A stretch of 31,751 nt of DNA from contig CAZTLI010000006.1 of NCBI GenBank assembly GCA_964614375.1, positions 1 to 31,751 on the forward strand. The letters run 5' to 3'. Each line of letters opens with the position of its first letter. The stretch's first letter is position 1. The translations under genes were made by a program, and so were the position numbers. The stretch comes from CAZTLI01 sp964614375. Lineage in GTDB: Bacteria > Chloroflexota > Anaerolineae > Aggregatilineales > Phototrophicaceae. This document shows positions 23,163 through 30,689 of the stretch, piece by piece. The notes under the pieces were generated by a model. That model was not told the origin of the DNA and made no database searches. It worked only from the letters and a program-made list of their open reading frames with translations.

Positions 23163-23448
23163 CAGTCAATCTCCTGCCTGAACTGACCTATTGAATCATA
23201 AATGTGATCCTAATTCAACCCTATTGACCCCTTATGTTCTTTATTGGATAACCAACCACCTGTTCTTATAATTAGTCACTTATCCATGAGATAGGGGATA
23301 GACCTTGCACAGAGGAACATTCTGGCGCGATTGGTGGACTGTAAAGACCCGTAAAAGCCTCCCCTGTATACCGGGGAAGTGGCACGCGCAGCGTGACGGA
23401 GGGGGTTTAAGGCCAGATGTATACATACGTGAATAGATATTATCAGGT
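23163..23448. other. Intergenic stretch carrying a repeat element
   Basis: This gap holds an AT-rich part (23180-23280), probably the methyltransferase promoter region with an imperfect inverted repeat ATTGAATCAT...ATTCAA, and then the GC-rich palindromic element described at 23357-23405. No gene is supported. Confidence 0.5.
23357..23405 (+). repeat. REP-like intergenic palindromic element
   Basis: A 49-base GC-rich element with nested pairings: CCTCC (23358-23362) with GGAGG (23398-23402), CCCC (23361-23364) with GGGG (23373-23376), and CACGC (23383-23387) with GCGTG (23391-23395). From memory it resembles the widespread intergenic repeat of the form CCCTCCGTCACGC..GCGTGCCAC. Only one copy is in the window, so repetition cannot be shown here. 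Confidence 0.55.
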
Positions 23449-24102
23449 CTATAATCCTCGTAGTTCCAGCGTTTTGACTGTGCCATCCATGACTTCGGCA
23501 TAAGCATACGCCCTACTGCGCCAAATTGGGCCGGGATTGACGATGGCGGTCTTGCCAATATGGTCGATGCCCTGCCCTTCGTGGATATGCCCGGTGAAGC
23601 AGATGAGCGGCTGATGCTGCTCAATATGCGCCCGGACGGACGTGCTACCGACATGACCGATATGCTGACGTGGCACATCGTTAATCGTGTTTATCGGCGG
23701 TTGATGACACACCAGTATCTGCGGGATGTCTGTTGGGGCAGTCGCTTGGGCTTCGTTGAGCAGGTCGGCGAGTTCACTTTCGCTGTATTCAATTGAACCT
23801 GCGAACGGCAGCGACCCACCCACACCCACAAACGCCACACCATCAATCACCCGATGCTTGCGATGGATATTCATGCCCTGCCCCTCCAGATAATTGACCA
23901 ATTGCAGCGTATCCATATTGCCGGGAATCGTCAAAATCATCGCCGTCGTCGGTTGCACCGCCTTGAGCACACTGTCCAATTGCGAACGCGGGCCATTGGT
24001 CATATCACCCGGCAGCAGAATGACATCAGCCTGCTGCAACTCAGAGATTTTATTGACGTATTCCGGTCTACCATGCAAATCAGGCAGGGCAATGATTTTC
24101 AT
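23449..24102 (-). CDS. Calcineurin-like metallophosphoesterase
   Basis: This is a dimetal phosphoesterase of 217 residues. Motifs are in order: PDLHGR (DxH; residues ~7-12), LLPGDMTNGP (GDxxxxG), IPGNMDT (GNxD), LVCHQPP and CFTGHIHEGQG (GHxH), then VNPGP. All metal ligands are visible. The substrate is unknown; small members of this family are often phosphodiesterases. The start MKIIALPDLHG at 24102 has GGAG about ten bases ahead; the upstream open frame is not conserved-looking. Confidence 0.9.
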   Translation of the reverse strand: MKIIALPDLHGRPEYVNKISELQQADVILLPGDMTNGPRSQLDSVLKAVQPTTAMILTIPGNMDTLQLVNYLEGQGMNIHRKHRVIDGVAFVGVGGSLPFAGSIEYSESELADLLNEAQATAPTDIPQILVCHQPPINTINDVPRQHIGHVGSTSVRAHIEQHQPLICFTGHIHEGQGIDHIGKTAIVNPGPIWRSRAYAYAEVMDGTVKTLELRGL

Positions 24103-24123
24103 AAAATAGCACTCCAGTAAATT

Positions 24124-24151
24124 GAAAACGGGACATTCGCAAGGATGCCCC
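24124..24151 (-). terminator. Intrinsic terminator after the small membrane protein gene
   Basis: On the - strand GGGGCAT (24151-24145) pairs with ATGTCCC (24136-24130), with one G-T pair and an 8-base loop, followed by GTTTTC. It lies between the membrane protein gene and the metallophosphoesterase gene. Confidence 0.6.
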
Positions 24152-24187
24152 ATCAGTGTCTTATATGCAACCGGGTTGTGCCGAATA

Positions 24188-24745
24188 TCAGGCGGCAGGT
24201 GTCGCCGTCAAGGTTTGCAGCAGCAGCAACCCACCACCACAGGCTGCCAAGAATGCGCCGATGACGATGATATACGTCGCGATTTTCACCATGCGGATAA
24301 TCTGGCGCAGCGCGAATCGCAGCGCGATGAATGCCGCCGCACCACCCGCAATCGCGAATGGAATCGTCCACCAGGGCCATTCATTGCCCAGAATGACAAC
24401 CCACGCCAGCCAGAACACCAGCCCCGCCACGCCGCCGACAACCCCATCCACCACTTGCCCGCGATTTTCCATCCGCAGCAAATAGGTGACGATGAAAGCC
24501 AGTATGCCAGCGGTGAACATGCCATTGCCCAGAATTTCCAGCGCGATGCTGCGTAAATCCAATTGCTCATTACCGACGGCTGCCGCAATGCCTGCGAATA
24601 GACTGGCGACAGCGATTTGTGACCAGCCTTCGGGGAAGTTGCCGCGTATCCCGGAATAGAGCGCCCGCAGCAGCGCCGCCGCTGGCAGCATATATTGTCC
24701 GCCCAGTTGAAATATTGCGGTGAGTGTTTCGGGTTGAATTTCCAT
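24188..24745 (-). CDS. Small integral membrane protein, function unknown
   Basis: I do not recognise this protein of 185 residues. It begins with a soluble stretch (MEIQPETLTAIFQLGGQY). About four hydrophobic segments follow: WSQIAVASLFAGIAAAVG, FTAGILAFIVTYLL, VVGGVAGLVFWLAWVVILG with IPFAIAGGAAAFIAL, and a last helix IATYIIVIGAFLAACGGGLL. ATG 24745 with GGGAGG nine bases ahead is preferred over an upstream frame extension of 29 residues. A terminator follows it. Confidence 0.75.
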   Translation of the reverse strand: MEIQPETLTAIFQLGGQYMLPAAALLRALYSGIRGNFPEGWSQIAVASLFAGIAAAVGNEQLDLRSIALEILGNGMFTAGILAFIVTYLLRMENRGQVVDGVVGGVAGLVFWLAWVVILGNEWPWWTIPFAIAGGAAAFIALRFALRQIIRMVKIATYIIVIGAFLAACGGGLLLLQTLTATPAA

Positions 24746-25061
24746 AAGAACAGGCCTCCCAATCAATCTGATTGAGTGTATTGTATGCCCGTTTTTATGT
24801 AGAAAGTTGACGGAATCACTACGGAATAGCAAACGCCGTATAATCGTCAGTTTGGCGCTGACCCCGCGGCGGGATTTTGTAACGTGTGACGAGGGTGTGG
24901 CATATTAGGAATGAGCTGTCCGCATAAGCAGGGATTCACTGTTTATAGCCGCACCAAGAGTCCCAATACATCACGGCCTAGAAAAGGTAGCCATTGTTTG
25001 CTGTTTGCCGCAGCGGGTTAAGACCAACACCACGCACAAACCAAAGCCAGTCAAGCGGACT
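24746..25061. other. Intergenic stretch, no gene assigned
   Basis: About 315 bases. It contains an inverted repeat CAATCA (24760-24765) / TGATTG (24769-24774) just upstream of the membrane protein gene, and a perfect + strand TATAAT (24839-24844) without a good -35. The rest (24850-25060) is GC-rich with several short stems. I could not match it to RNase P, 6S, SRP or tRNA. Confidence 0.4.
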
Positions 25062-25081
25062 AAAAACGCCACGCAGCGGCG
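25062..25081 (-). terminator. Intrinsic terminator of the ABC transporter gene
   Basis: On the - strand CGCCGC-TGC-GTGGCG (25081-25067) forms a short stem (one G-T pair) followed by TTTTT (25066-25062), 47 bases after the stop codon. Confidence 0.65.
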
Positions 25082-25128
25082 ACTCGGCAGCCGGATGACT
25101 TTAGCCTCTGGCGGTGTTAGCAGCCGAA

Positions 25129-27075
25129 TTACACGGGTTCATGCTGCCGACTGAACTGGGTCTCATACAGGCCAGTATAGATACCGCCCTGTGTTAATAG
25201 TTCATCGTGGGTCCCCTGTTCGACGATTTGCCCTCTATCCATCACCAGAATCTGGTCAGCGGCGAGGATAGTGCTCAGTCGGTGGGCAATGACGATGCTG
25301 GTGCGGCCTTTCATCACCCGTTTGAGCGCCTCTTGAATCAGCGCCTCCGATTGACTGTCAAGGTGGCTGGTGGCTTCATCTAAGACCAGTATGCGCGGAT
25401 CTTTGAGGATGACACGCGCCAGTGCCAACCGCTGCTTTTCGCCACCGCTCAGGCGATAGCCGCGTTCGCCGACAATCGTGTCGTAACCATCAGGCAAACC
25501 CATGATGAAATCGTGGATATTGGCGGCTTTGCTGGCGGCGATGACTGCCTCGTCAGTCGCATCAAGACGGGCGTACATCAGATTCATACGGATCGTATCG
25601 TGGAACAGATAGGTCTCCTGCGTCACCATGCCAATCGCATTCGCCAGTGAATCCAGCGTGACATCGCGCAGATCATGTCCGTCAATGCGAATAGTCCCGG
25701 CTGTTGGGTCATACAAACGCGGAATGAGGTAGGTCGTTGTCGTTTTGCCCGCACCACTGGGGCCGACCAGCGCCACCAGTTGTCCCGGTTTGATGTGGAA
25801 CGAGACATCGGTTAGCGCCTGTTCGCGCGCCTGATGATAAACGCCGTTATCGCCTGTTGTTTTTAACTTACTGAGGCCGTTCTTGCCGTCTCCACCAGAA
25901 AATACCGCCCGCACGTTGTCCATGCGTCCGATGCGCTCTACTTCGCTCAGCAGATTCGCTTCATGAACGGTATACGTGAACGTTACATGGTCGAAAATCA
26001 GTTCACCGCGCACATCACGCAGGACAGGGGCGTCTGGCTTTTCTGCGATTTCGATAGGCAGGTCGATGACTTCAAACACACGCTCAAAACTCACAATCGA
26101 CGTGGCGAAATCAACGGGCGCATTGGTCAGTGATTGCAGGGGGCCGTAAAGTTGTGTGAGATAAATACCAAAGCTGATAATCGTGCCGACAGTGAATTCC
26201 CCACTCAAGACGAGATGCCCGCCAATCCAATATACCAGCGCCGTGCCAATGACACTCACCAGACTAATCACCACAAAAAATTGGCTGCCCATCACTGCCC
26301 GCAGCACGCCCGCATCGCGCACTCTACCGGCCCGTTCATTGAAGCGGTCTACCTCATTTTTCTGCCGGCCAAACAATTTCACCAGCAGCGCGCCGCTGAT
26401 GTTGAGTGTTTCGTTCATCATGGCGTTCATTTCCGCATCGTATTGCCGCTGCGAACGGGCGATGTCGCGCAGTTTGCTGCCCAATCGTCGCGCCGCGAGG
26501 ATGAACAAGGGCAGCACCGCCACGCCGATAATCGTCAAGCGCCATTCCATCGCCAGCATAATCGCCAGCGTCGCCACAACCGTAATGACGTTGGTGATGA
26601 TGTCGACAATCGTGTTGCTGATGGCATTTTGCGCGCCCACGACATCGTTATTCAACCGGCTCATCAGTTCGCCCGTTTTGGTGTTGGTGAAAAAACGCAG
26701 CGACATCCGTTGCAGATGGCTGTAGAGTCCGGCGCGCAGGTCATAAATCACGCCCTCGCCAATGGTGGAATTGAGTTTGCGCTGCACGATGCGAATGCCA
26801 CCGCTGACTATCGGAATCAGCACCAATCCCAGCGCCAGCAAGTTCAGCCGTTCCGCATCGCCATTGGGCAGCGTATAGTCAATCAGGTCGCGGAAGATAA
26901 GCGGCGAAATCAATCCCAACGCCGTTGTGACGACAATCGTCAGCAGCATGGCGATAATATGCTTGCGGTAAGGTTGTGCATAGGCCAGCACGCGCAGCAG
27001 CAGGCGACGTGTGACTGTGGGCTTTTCGGGCGCGCTGCTCATGTAGCTCCACCAGCCCCCACCATGAAATCCCAT
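25129..27075 (-). CDS. ABC exporter half-transporter (permease-ATPase fusion)
   Basis: This is a type IV ABC exporter of 648 residues. The six-helix membrane domain covers ~25-325, and the ATPase ~355-648. Motifs: Walker A GPSGAGKT (438-445), Q-loop Gln486 (VTQETYLF), signature LSGGEKQ (542-548), Walker B ILVLDEATSHLD (562-573) and H-loop His598 (IVIAHRLST). All are intact, so it is probably active as a homodimer. The N-terminus MGFHGGGWW is typical of one multidrug/lipid exporter subgroup and supports the start. An extra ~48 residues (~370-417, bases 25825-25968) interrupt the ATPase between FDHVTFTY and ALTDVSFHIKPG. No partner gene is adjacent; the substrate is unknown. Confidence 0.94.
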   Translation of the reverse strand: MGFHGGGWWSYMSSAPEKPTVTRRLLLRVLAYAQPYRKHIIAMLLTIVVTTALGLISPLIFRDLIDYTLPNGDAERLNLLALGLVLIPIVSGGIRIVQRKLNSTIGEGVIYDLRAGLYSHLQRMSLRFFTNTKTGELMSRLNNDVVGAQNAISNTIVDIITNVITVVATLAIMLAMEWRLTIIGVAVLPLFILAARRLGSKLRDIARSQRQYDAEMNAMMNETLNISGALLVKLFGRQKNEVDRFNERAGRVRDAGVLRAVMGSQFFVVISLVSVIGTALVYWIGGHLVLSGEFTVGTIISFGIYLTQLYGPLQSLTNAPVDFATSIVSFERVFEVIDLPIEIAEKPDAPVLRDVRGELIFDHVTFTYTVHEANLLSEVERIGRMDNVRAVFSGGDGKNGLSKLKTTGDNGVYHQAREQALTDVSFHIKPGQLVALVGPSGAGKTTTTYLIPRLYDPTAGTIRIDGHDLRDVTLDSLANAIGMVTQETYLFHDTIRMNLMYARLDATDEAVIAASKAANIHDFIMGLPDGYDTIVGERGYRLSGGEKQRLALARVILKDPRILVLDEATSHLDSQSEALIQEALKRVMKGRTSIVIAHRLSTILAADQILVMDRGQIVEQGTHDELLTQGGIYTGLYETQFSRQHEPV

Positions 27076-27181
27076 TGTTCAGCTCTTTTCTATTTGGTCA
27101 GTGTGTATTTACAGGATACCGGATTTAGACCCCGGGTGGCTACTAGACTTGTGGTTAGGCGGGGTTGGTCAAATGGGCAGT

Positions 27182-27583
27182 TCAGGCATCCTGTTGATCG
27201 CGCTCTTCATTGAGCAGTAGCTGTGCGTGGTCGAGGTCGTTGGCGAAGAGCAGTTCGCGGTCACCCAATTGACTGGCGTAAAATCGCCGCACACCGCCAT
27301 AAATCATCCGCAGCAATCGATTCGCGCCGACGACGATTTTGACCCCTTCGTTCGGACGGGCAGCGCCATTATTCAGCAAACTGCCGACCATCTCGCGTAC
27401 ATCGCCGGGAATCTTCAACCCCTCGCTGAGGTCGATGATCAAATCAACCCGATGGACGACACTGCCAATCATGCTGTCGGTACTGCTGACGGCGGTTTGT
27501 AAATCCTCCCATGACCAATCGGGCGCGAATTTCATGAGGATGGTGGATTGCGCGTCATCTTGCCAGAGGGTGTGGATGGTCAT
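27182..27583 (-). CDS. STAS/SpoIIAA-like small protein
   Basis: This is a 133-residue soluble protein. The pattern of a short beta start, WSWEDLQTAVSSTDSMI, then VDLIIDLSEGLKIPGDVREM and VKIVVGANRLLRMIYGG is like the STAS/SpoIIAA fold, which acts in regulation or lipid binding. The match is structural guesswork from pattern, not a firm family assignment. The ribosome site AAGGA is six bases from ATG 27583. A TATAAT on the - strand lies ~35 bases upstream. Confidence 0.7.
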   Translation of the reverse strand: MTIHTLWQDDAQSTILMKFAPDWSWEDLQTAVSSTDSMIGSVVHRVDLIIDLSEGLKIPGDVREMVGSLLNNGAARPNEGVKIVVGANRLLRMIYGGVRRFYASQLGDRELLFANDLDHAQLLLNEERDQQDA

Positions 27584-27617
27584 CTATCGTCCTTCTGCTG
27601 GTCAGCCCCACTGCCAT

Positions 27618-27623
27618 ATTATA
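27618..27623 (-). promoter_or_regulatory. Probable -10 of the STAS-like gene
   Basis: The - strand reads TATAAT here, ~35 bases ahead of the ATG; the -35 is weak. It lies in the 66-base gap after the lipoprotein gene. Confidence 0.4.
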
Positions 27624-27649
27624 ACGCAATCTCCTGTTTTGAGTTTCGT

Positions 27650-28408
27650 TTATCCACCGGGTTCGACGATCATAAACGTGGTCGCCGGCGCTGTCGCTAC
27701 ACCATCAACTTCCAGCAGGACGCTCCATTCACCGGGCGTGAAGGCTGCATCCGTCTGGTCGATGAAGGCCCAGATGCAGGCATTTTCAATCGGAATGCCA
27801 ATCGTGAAGTCAAACGAGACGACTTCTGTGCCGGCCTGATACCAGCGGGCCGTGATAATGGCGCTGCGCGGCAGGTCATTGGCGGTGGCGACCACATAGA
27901 TGGCTTCATCCGTCGTGCGAAACTGCGCCGTTGGATTCATCGCGCAGTCATTCGAGTCAACGCCGCGCGCGGTCACAATATTAACCAGTCGTGGACTATT
28001 TGTAAGCTGAGTGGGTGTCGCGATAGCGGTAGGCCGTGCGCGTGGGGTGGCTGCGGGTGGACTGGCGATAGTGGCGAGTTGACCGGGCGCTTCTGTGCTA
28101 ATCGGTGTGCCGCCGGGCGCTGCGCCCTGTGGCTGTGAAAAATTGACCATATCCGGGTCAAAGCCGCGTGCTGTCGATGTCGCGCGTAAGGCTTCGTTCC
28201 GGTCACGGACGAACCGTACCTGTGTTTGCGAGTATTCGGCTGTTCGCAGCAGAAAGTCGGCGGCATACGTGGCGGTATGGCGAATATCGGCAAGGCCTGT
28301 TCCCGTTGCGGCGTGGTCAGCGACAAGCGTCTGTTCCTGCGCGCCATTGCCCCCACAGGCAGCCAACAACAGTAACAGGATGCACAGACCAGATGCGCGT
28401 TTGTGCAT
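27650..28408 (-). CDS. Secreted lipoprotein, function unknown
   Basis: This is a 252-residue protein with a clear lipoprotein signal peptide: MHKRASG, a hydrophobic run CILLLLLAAC, and a lipobox cysteine at residue 18 followed by GGN. The mature part has a helical segment (residues ~20-75) and then a Pro/Thr/Ala-rich linker (TPISTEAPGQLATIASPPAA, ATPRARPTAIATPTQ). A C-terminal beta domain (RLVNIVTARGVDSNDCAMNP to TTFMIVEP) contains two cysteines and looks like a ligand- or surface-binding fold. ATG 28408 with GGAGG eleven bases ahead is chosen because it places the signal peptide at the N-terminus. The longer open frame upstream runs through a noncoding repeat and has no signal. It is probably anchored on the outer face of the cytoplasmic membrane. 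Confidence 0.82.
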   Translation of the reverse strand: MHKRASGLCILLLLLAACGGNGAQEQTLVADHAATGTGLADIRHTATYAADFLLRTAEYSQTQVRFVRDRNEALRATSTARGFDPDMVNFSQPQGAAPGGTPISTEAPGQLATIASPPAATPRARPTAIATPTQLTNSPRLVNIVTARGVDSNDCAMNPTAQFRTTDEAIYVVATANDLPRSAIITARWYQAGTEVVSFDFTIGIPIENACIWAFIDQTDAAFTPGEWSVLLEVDGVATAPATTFMIVEPGG

Positions 28409-28620
28409 GTAGGGAATTGCCTCCATGAAATTGACCCAAAACGGCGTAAGTGTAGCAGAGACAACGGGGAAGGCAAGGTCAGCGTGCTTCATAGCGCTTA
28501 TGACGACAAAAAGTGAACCGTTGTTATAGATTGATGCTGCTACAATTTCAGCCCGCGTCCTGAATCCGCCTTCCACTCGCCAGTGAAGCAGGCAGTAGTA
28601 GTTCATAATCGGGATCGTTC

Positions 28621-28669
28621 CTCCTCTCCCAGGGCAGCGTTTGGGAAAAGGGGTTGGGGGATGAGGGCT
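28621..28669 (+). repeat. REP-like intergenic element, second type
   Basis: A CT-rich then G-rich element, CCTCTCCCA...TTGGGAAAAGGGG followed by TTGGGGGATGAGGGC. TCCCA (28627-28631) pairs with TGGGA (28642-28646) with flanking CCT/AGG. From memory it resembles a common intergenic repeat of the form CCCTCATCCCCC..CTTCTCCC in many bacteria. Only one copy is in this window. Confidence 0.5.
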
Positions 28670-28704
28670 AAAAGGGCGCACGCGAATTGACCCCCAGCAG
28701 CATA

Positions 28705-28741
28705 GAAATAAAATAACCCCGCCACTATTAGCGAGGTTATT
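28705..28741 (-). terminator. Intrinsic terminator of ssrA
   Basis: On the - strand AATAACCTCGC (28741-28731) pairs with GCGGGGTTATT (28722-28712), an 11-bp stem with one G-T pair and an 8-base loop, followed by TTATTT. It lies ten bases after the tmRNA 3' end. Confidence 0.88.
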
Positions 28742-28750
28742 GTTAAACTA

Positions 28751-29133
28751 TGGAAGCGTCGGGATTTGCACCCGAGTCCAAGAAATTCGAGGACGCACCT
28801 CTACAAGCGTAGTCGTCCGTTAAGTTTCGCGGCAGGCAGCCCCGGACAACGTGGTACACCTGCGGCTAGCCGATGATCCTTGACCCGGCAGTATCGGCGT
28901 CAACCGGGCGGCACTCCGTCTTGTATGACGCCCACAGCGAACCGGACGAAGGCGTTTAGCTGGGACGGCTAGCCATCATTGGGCTAGCACTCTGGCTTCT
29001 ACCTAATCTTAGGCAGCGGCGAGAGCGTAAGTGTTGTTTTTGGCACCTATTGTGCTAGCTTGTTGTTACGCGGTACAAGCGCCGCGGCTCGCAGTACGGA
29101 CTCAGCCTTCCCTGTCGAATCTATATCGCTCCC
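28751..29133 (-). ncRNA. ssrA: tmRNA (transfer-messenger RNA)
   Basis: tmRNA rescues stalled ribosomes and tags their products for proteolysis. On the - strand the RNA begins GGGAGCG (29133-29127), followed by the conserved ATTCGACAGGG. It ends with the T-arm GGACTCGGGTGCAAATCCCG and the acceptor strand CGCTTCC plus discriminator A (28751), which pairs with the 5' end (one G-T pair). CCA is not encoded. The tag frame runs from GCC (29044-29042) to TAA (29011-29009) and encodes AKNNTYALAAA, ending in the protease signal ALAA plus one extra Ala. Length ~383. The first tag codon is inferred; upstream GGT is less likely. It has its own promoter and terminator. Confidence 0.95.
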
Positions 29134-29146
29134 TTACGTTATCTAC

Positions 29147-29175
29147 ATTTTAACATGGCACAGGTTCGCTGTACA
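29147..29175 (-). promoter_or_regulatory. Promoter of ssrA
   Basis: On the - strand: -35 TGTACA (29175-29170), a 17-base spacer, -10 TAAAAT (29152-29147). It predicts a short 5' leader of ~6-8 bases to be trimmed before the mature tmRNA end. Confidence 0.5.
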
Positions 29176-29269
29176 GCCAATTTCACCGAGTCTAATACAT
29201 TTTTACTGTTCAACCACACCCTGCCCTCTAATCAATGCTACAATAACGGGATAATTCAAAACAGATTCA

Positions 29270-29297
29270 TTGCCACGTCACCATCTCATGTTATAAT
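29270..29297 (+). promoter_or_regulatory. Promoter of the acyl-CoA dehydrogenase gene
   Basis: TTGCCA (29270-29275, 5 of 6), a 16-base spacer, and a perfect TATAAT (29292-29297). The transcription start is expected near 29304, inside the palindrome at 29297-29320. Confidence 0.75.
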
Positions 29298-29320
29298 TAA
29301 TCAAATCCTGATTCGATTAA
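29297..29320. promoter_or_regulatory. 24-bp palindromic operator at the acyl-CoA dehydrogenase start
   Basis: TTAATCnAATC-CT-GATTnGATTAA is an inverted repeat with a single mismatched pair (29303/29314). It overlaps the last base of the -10 and the transcription start. This is the layout of a repressor operator, for example a TetR- or FadR-type fatty-acid regulator. The regulator itself is not identified in the window. Confidence 0.6.
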
Positions 29321-29345
29321 AATAGTCCTATTCGGAGACTCAATA

Positions 29346-30521
29346 ATGGTTCAGACAATGGAAAACGTCGGCACTGGCCCGGCATTTGCGCTCAGTGATG
29401 AACAGCAGATGCTGCAAAAGATGGCGCGCGAATTTGCCGCCAACGAAATTATCCCGGTAGCGGAGGAATATGACCGCGAAGCCAAATTCCCCGAAGACAT
29501 CTTCCACAAAGCCCGCGAAATCGGCATCACCAATATGAACATCCCGGAGGAATATGGGGGTGTCGGCGCGAGTATTCTCGAAGAGTGCATCGTCGGTGAA
29601 GAACTCGCCTATGGCTGCACCGGCATCAGCACCAGCATCGCCACCAACCATCTCGGTTCACTGCCGCTGATTCTCGGCGGGAATGAACAGCAAAAACAAT
29701 ACTGGTTGGGTGAACGCCTGATTGATAACGGCGAGTTCGTGTCGTATGGCGTGACCGAAGCAGCCGCAGGCTCCAATGTCGTGGGCATTCTGACCCGTGC
29801 AGACAAAAAGGGCAGCGCCTACATCATCAACGGTTCAAAAACCTTCATCACCAATGCCAGCCATGCCCACTTTTTCACCATCTTCGCCAAGACCGACCCC
29901 GATGCCGGACATCGTGGCATGACCTGCTTCGTCATAGATCGCAATACGCCGGGTGTGAGTGTGGGTAAAAAGTTCGACAAACTCGGTCAGCGCGCGTCCG
30001 ATACTGCCGAGATCGTGTTTGAAAATGTCGAAGTCCCCGAAGCAAATGTGGTGGGCGAGGTCGGGCGCGGCTTCTACCTGGCGATGAACGTCTTCAATTA
30101 TAGCCGTCCCGGTGTCGCGGCGGGTGCCGTTGGCTTGCAGCGGCGGGCGCTCGAAGAAAGTATCAAATATGCACAGGAACGCGAAGCCTTCGGCGTGCCC
30201 ATCTATCAACATCAAGCCATCGGGCACAAAATCGCGGATATGGCGATGAATTATGAAGCCTCACGCCTGCTGGTGTGGCAAGCGGCATGGAAGACCGATC
30301 ACGGTTTAGCCGACCCGCGCGCGGCGGCCTATGCCAAAGCATTCGCGGCAGACATGGCGACCAAAGCGGCGGTGGATGCCGTACAGGTATTCGGCGGCTA
30401 TGGCTTCATGAAGGAATATCCGGTCGAGAAGCTGCTGCGCGATGTGAAAATCTTCCAGATTTATGAAGGCACGAGCGAAATCCAGCGCAATATCATCGTG
30501 AGCACCCTGTTCAAGGGATAA
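29346..30521 (+). CDS. Acyl-CoA dehydrogenase
   Basis: This FAD enzyme of 391 residues introduces the alpha-beta double bond into acyl-CoA (fatty-acid or branched-chain degradation) and passes electrons to ETF. Features: an N-terminal helical domain, the flavin-side motif YGVTEAAAGSNV, ING-TFITNASHA, FGVPIYQHQAI, and the C-terminal QVFGGYGFMKEYPVEKLLRD with YEGTSEIQRNII, whose Glu in YEG is the usual catalytic base. AGSN replaces the more common AGSD. CGGAG precedes ATG 29346. No ETF or thiolase gene is nearby, so chain-length specificity is open. It is transcribed alone from a controlled promoter and ends at a terminator. Confidence 0.93.
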   Translation: MVQTMENVGTGPAFALSDEQQMLQKMAREFAANEIIPVAEEYDREAKFPEDIFHKAREIGITNMNIPEEYGGVGASILEECIVGEELAYGCTGISTSIATNHLGSLPLILGGNEQQKQYWLGERLIDNGEFVSYGVTEAAAGSNVVGILTRADKKGSAYIINGSKTFITNASHAHFFTIFAKTDPDAGHRGMTCFVIDRNTPGVSVGKKFDKLGQRASDTAEIVFENVEVPEANVVGEVGRGFYLAMNVFNYSRPGVAAGAVGLQRRALEESIKYAQEREAFGVPIYQHQAIGHKIADMAMNYEASRLLVWQAAWKTDHGLADPRAAAYAKAFAADMATKAAVDAVQVFGGYGFMKEYPVEKLLRDVKIFQIYEGTSEIQRNIIVSTLFKG

Positions 30522-30557
30522 TCTTCTCCGACAAATCTCTCAATATGGTATGAGATT

Positions 30558-30591
30558 ATGCCCCACCTGTTGCGGATGGGGCATTTTGTTT
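30558..30591 (+). terminator. Intrinsic terminator of the acyl-CoA dehydrogenase gene
   Basis: ATGCCCCA (30558-30565) pairs with TGGGGCAT (30577-30584), with an inner CC/GG, followed by TTTGTTTG. It lies ~36 bases after the stop. Confidence 0.85.
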
Positions 30592-30640
30592 GTAGAGTGT
30601 AAAGATACGGCGAGATAGTTTCGCCTTTGGGGGCTTAGGC

Positions 30641-30646
30641 TATAAT
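30641..30646 (+). promoter_or_regulatory. Probable -10 of the FHA-receiver gene
   Basis: A perfect TATAAT with a poor -35 in the expected place. It is ~44 bases ahead of the ATG, giving a short leader that carries GGAGG. Confidence 0.45.
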
Positions 30647-30689
30647 ATAGAATGAACATACACCAACGGGGTGACGGAGGCCATACCCA

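Noticed and set aside
26134..27213. Long open frame on the + strand opposite the ABC exporter gene
   Set aside because: Antisense of conserved ATPase/permease sequence; the composition (Gln, His, Arg) is typical of an antisense artefact.
28409..28681. N-terminal extension of the lipoprotein
   Set aside because: The extension is encoded by a noncoding repeat and would bury the signal peptide; the lipobox requires the start at 28408.
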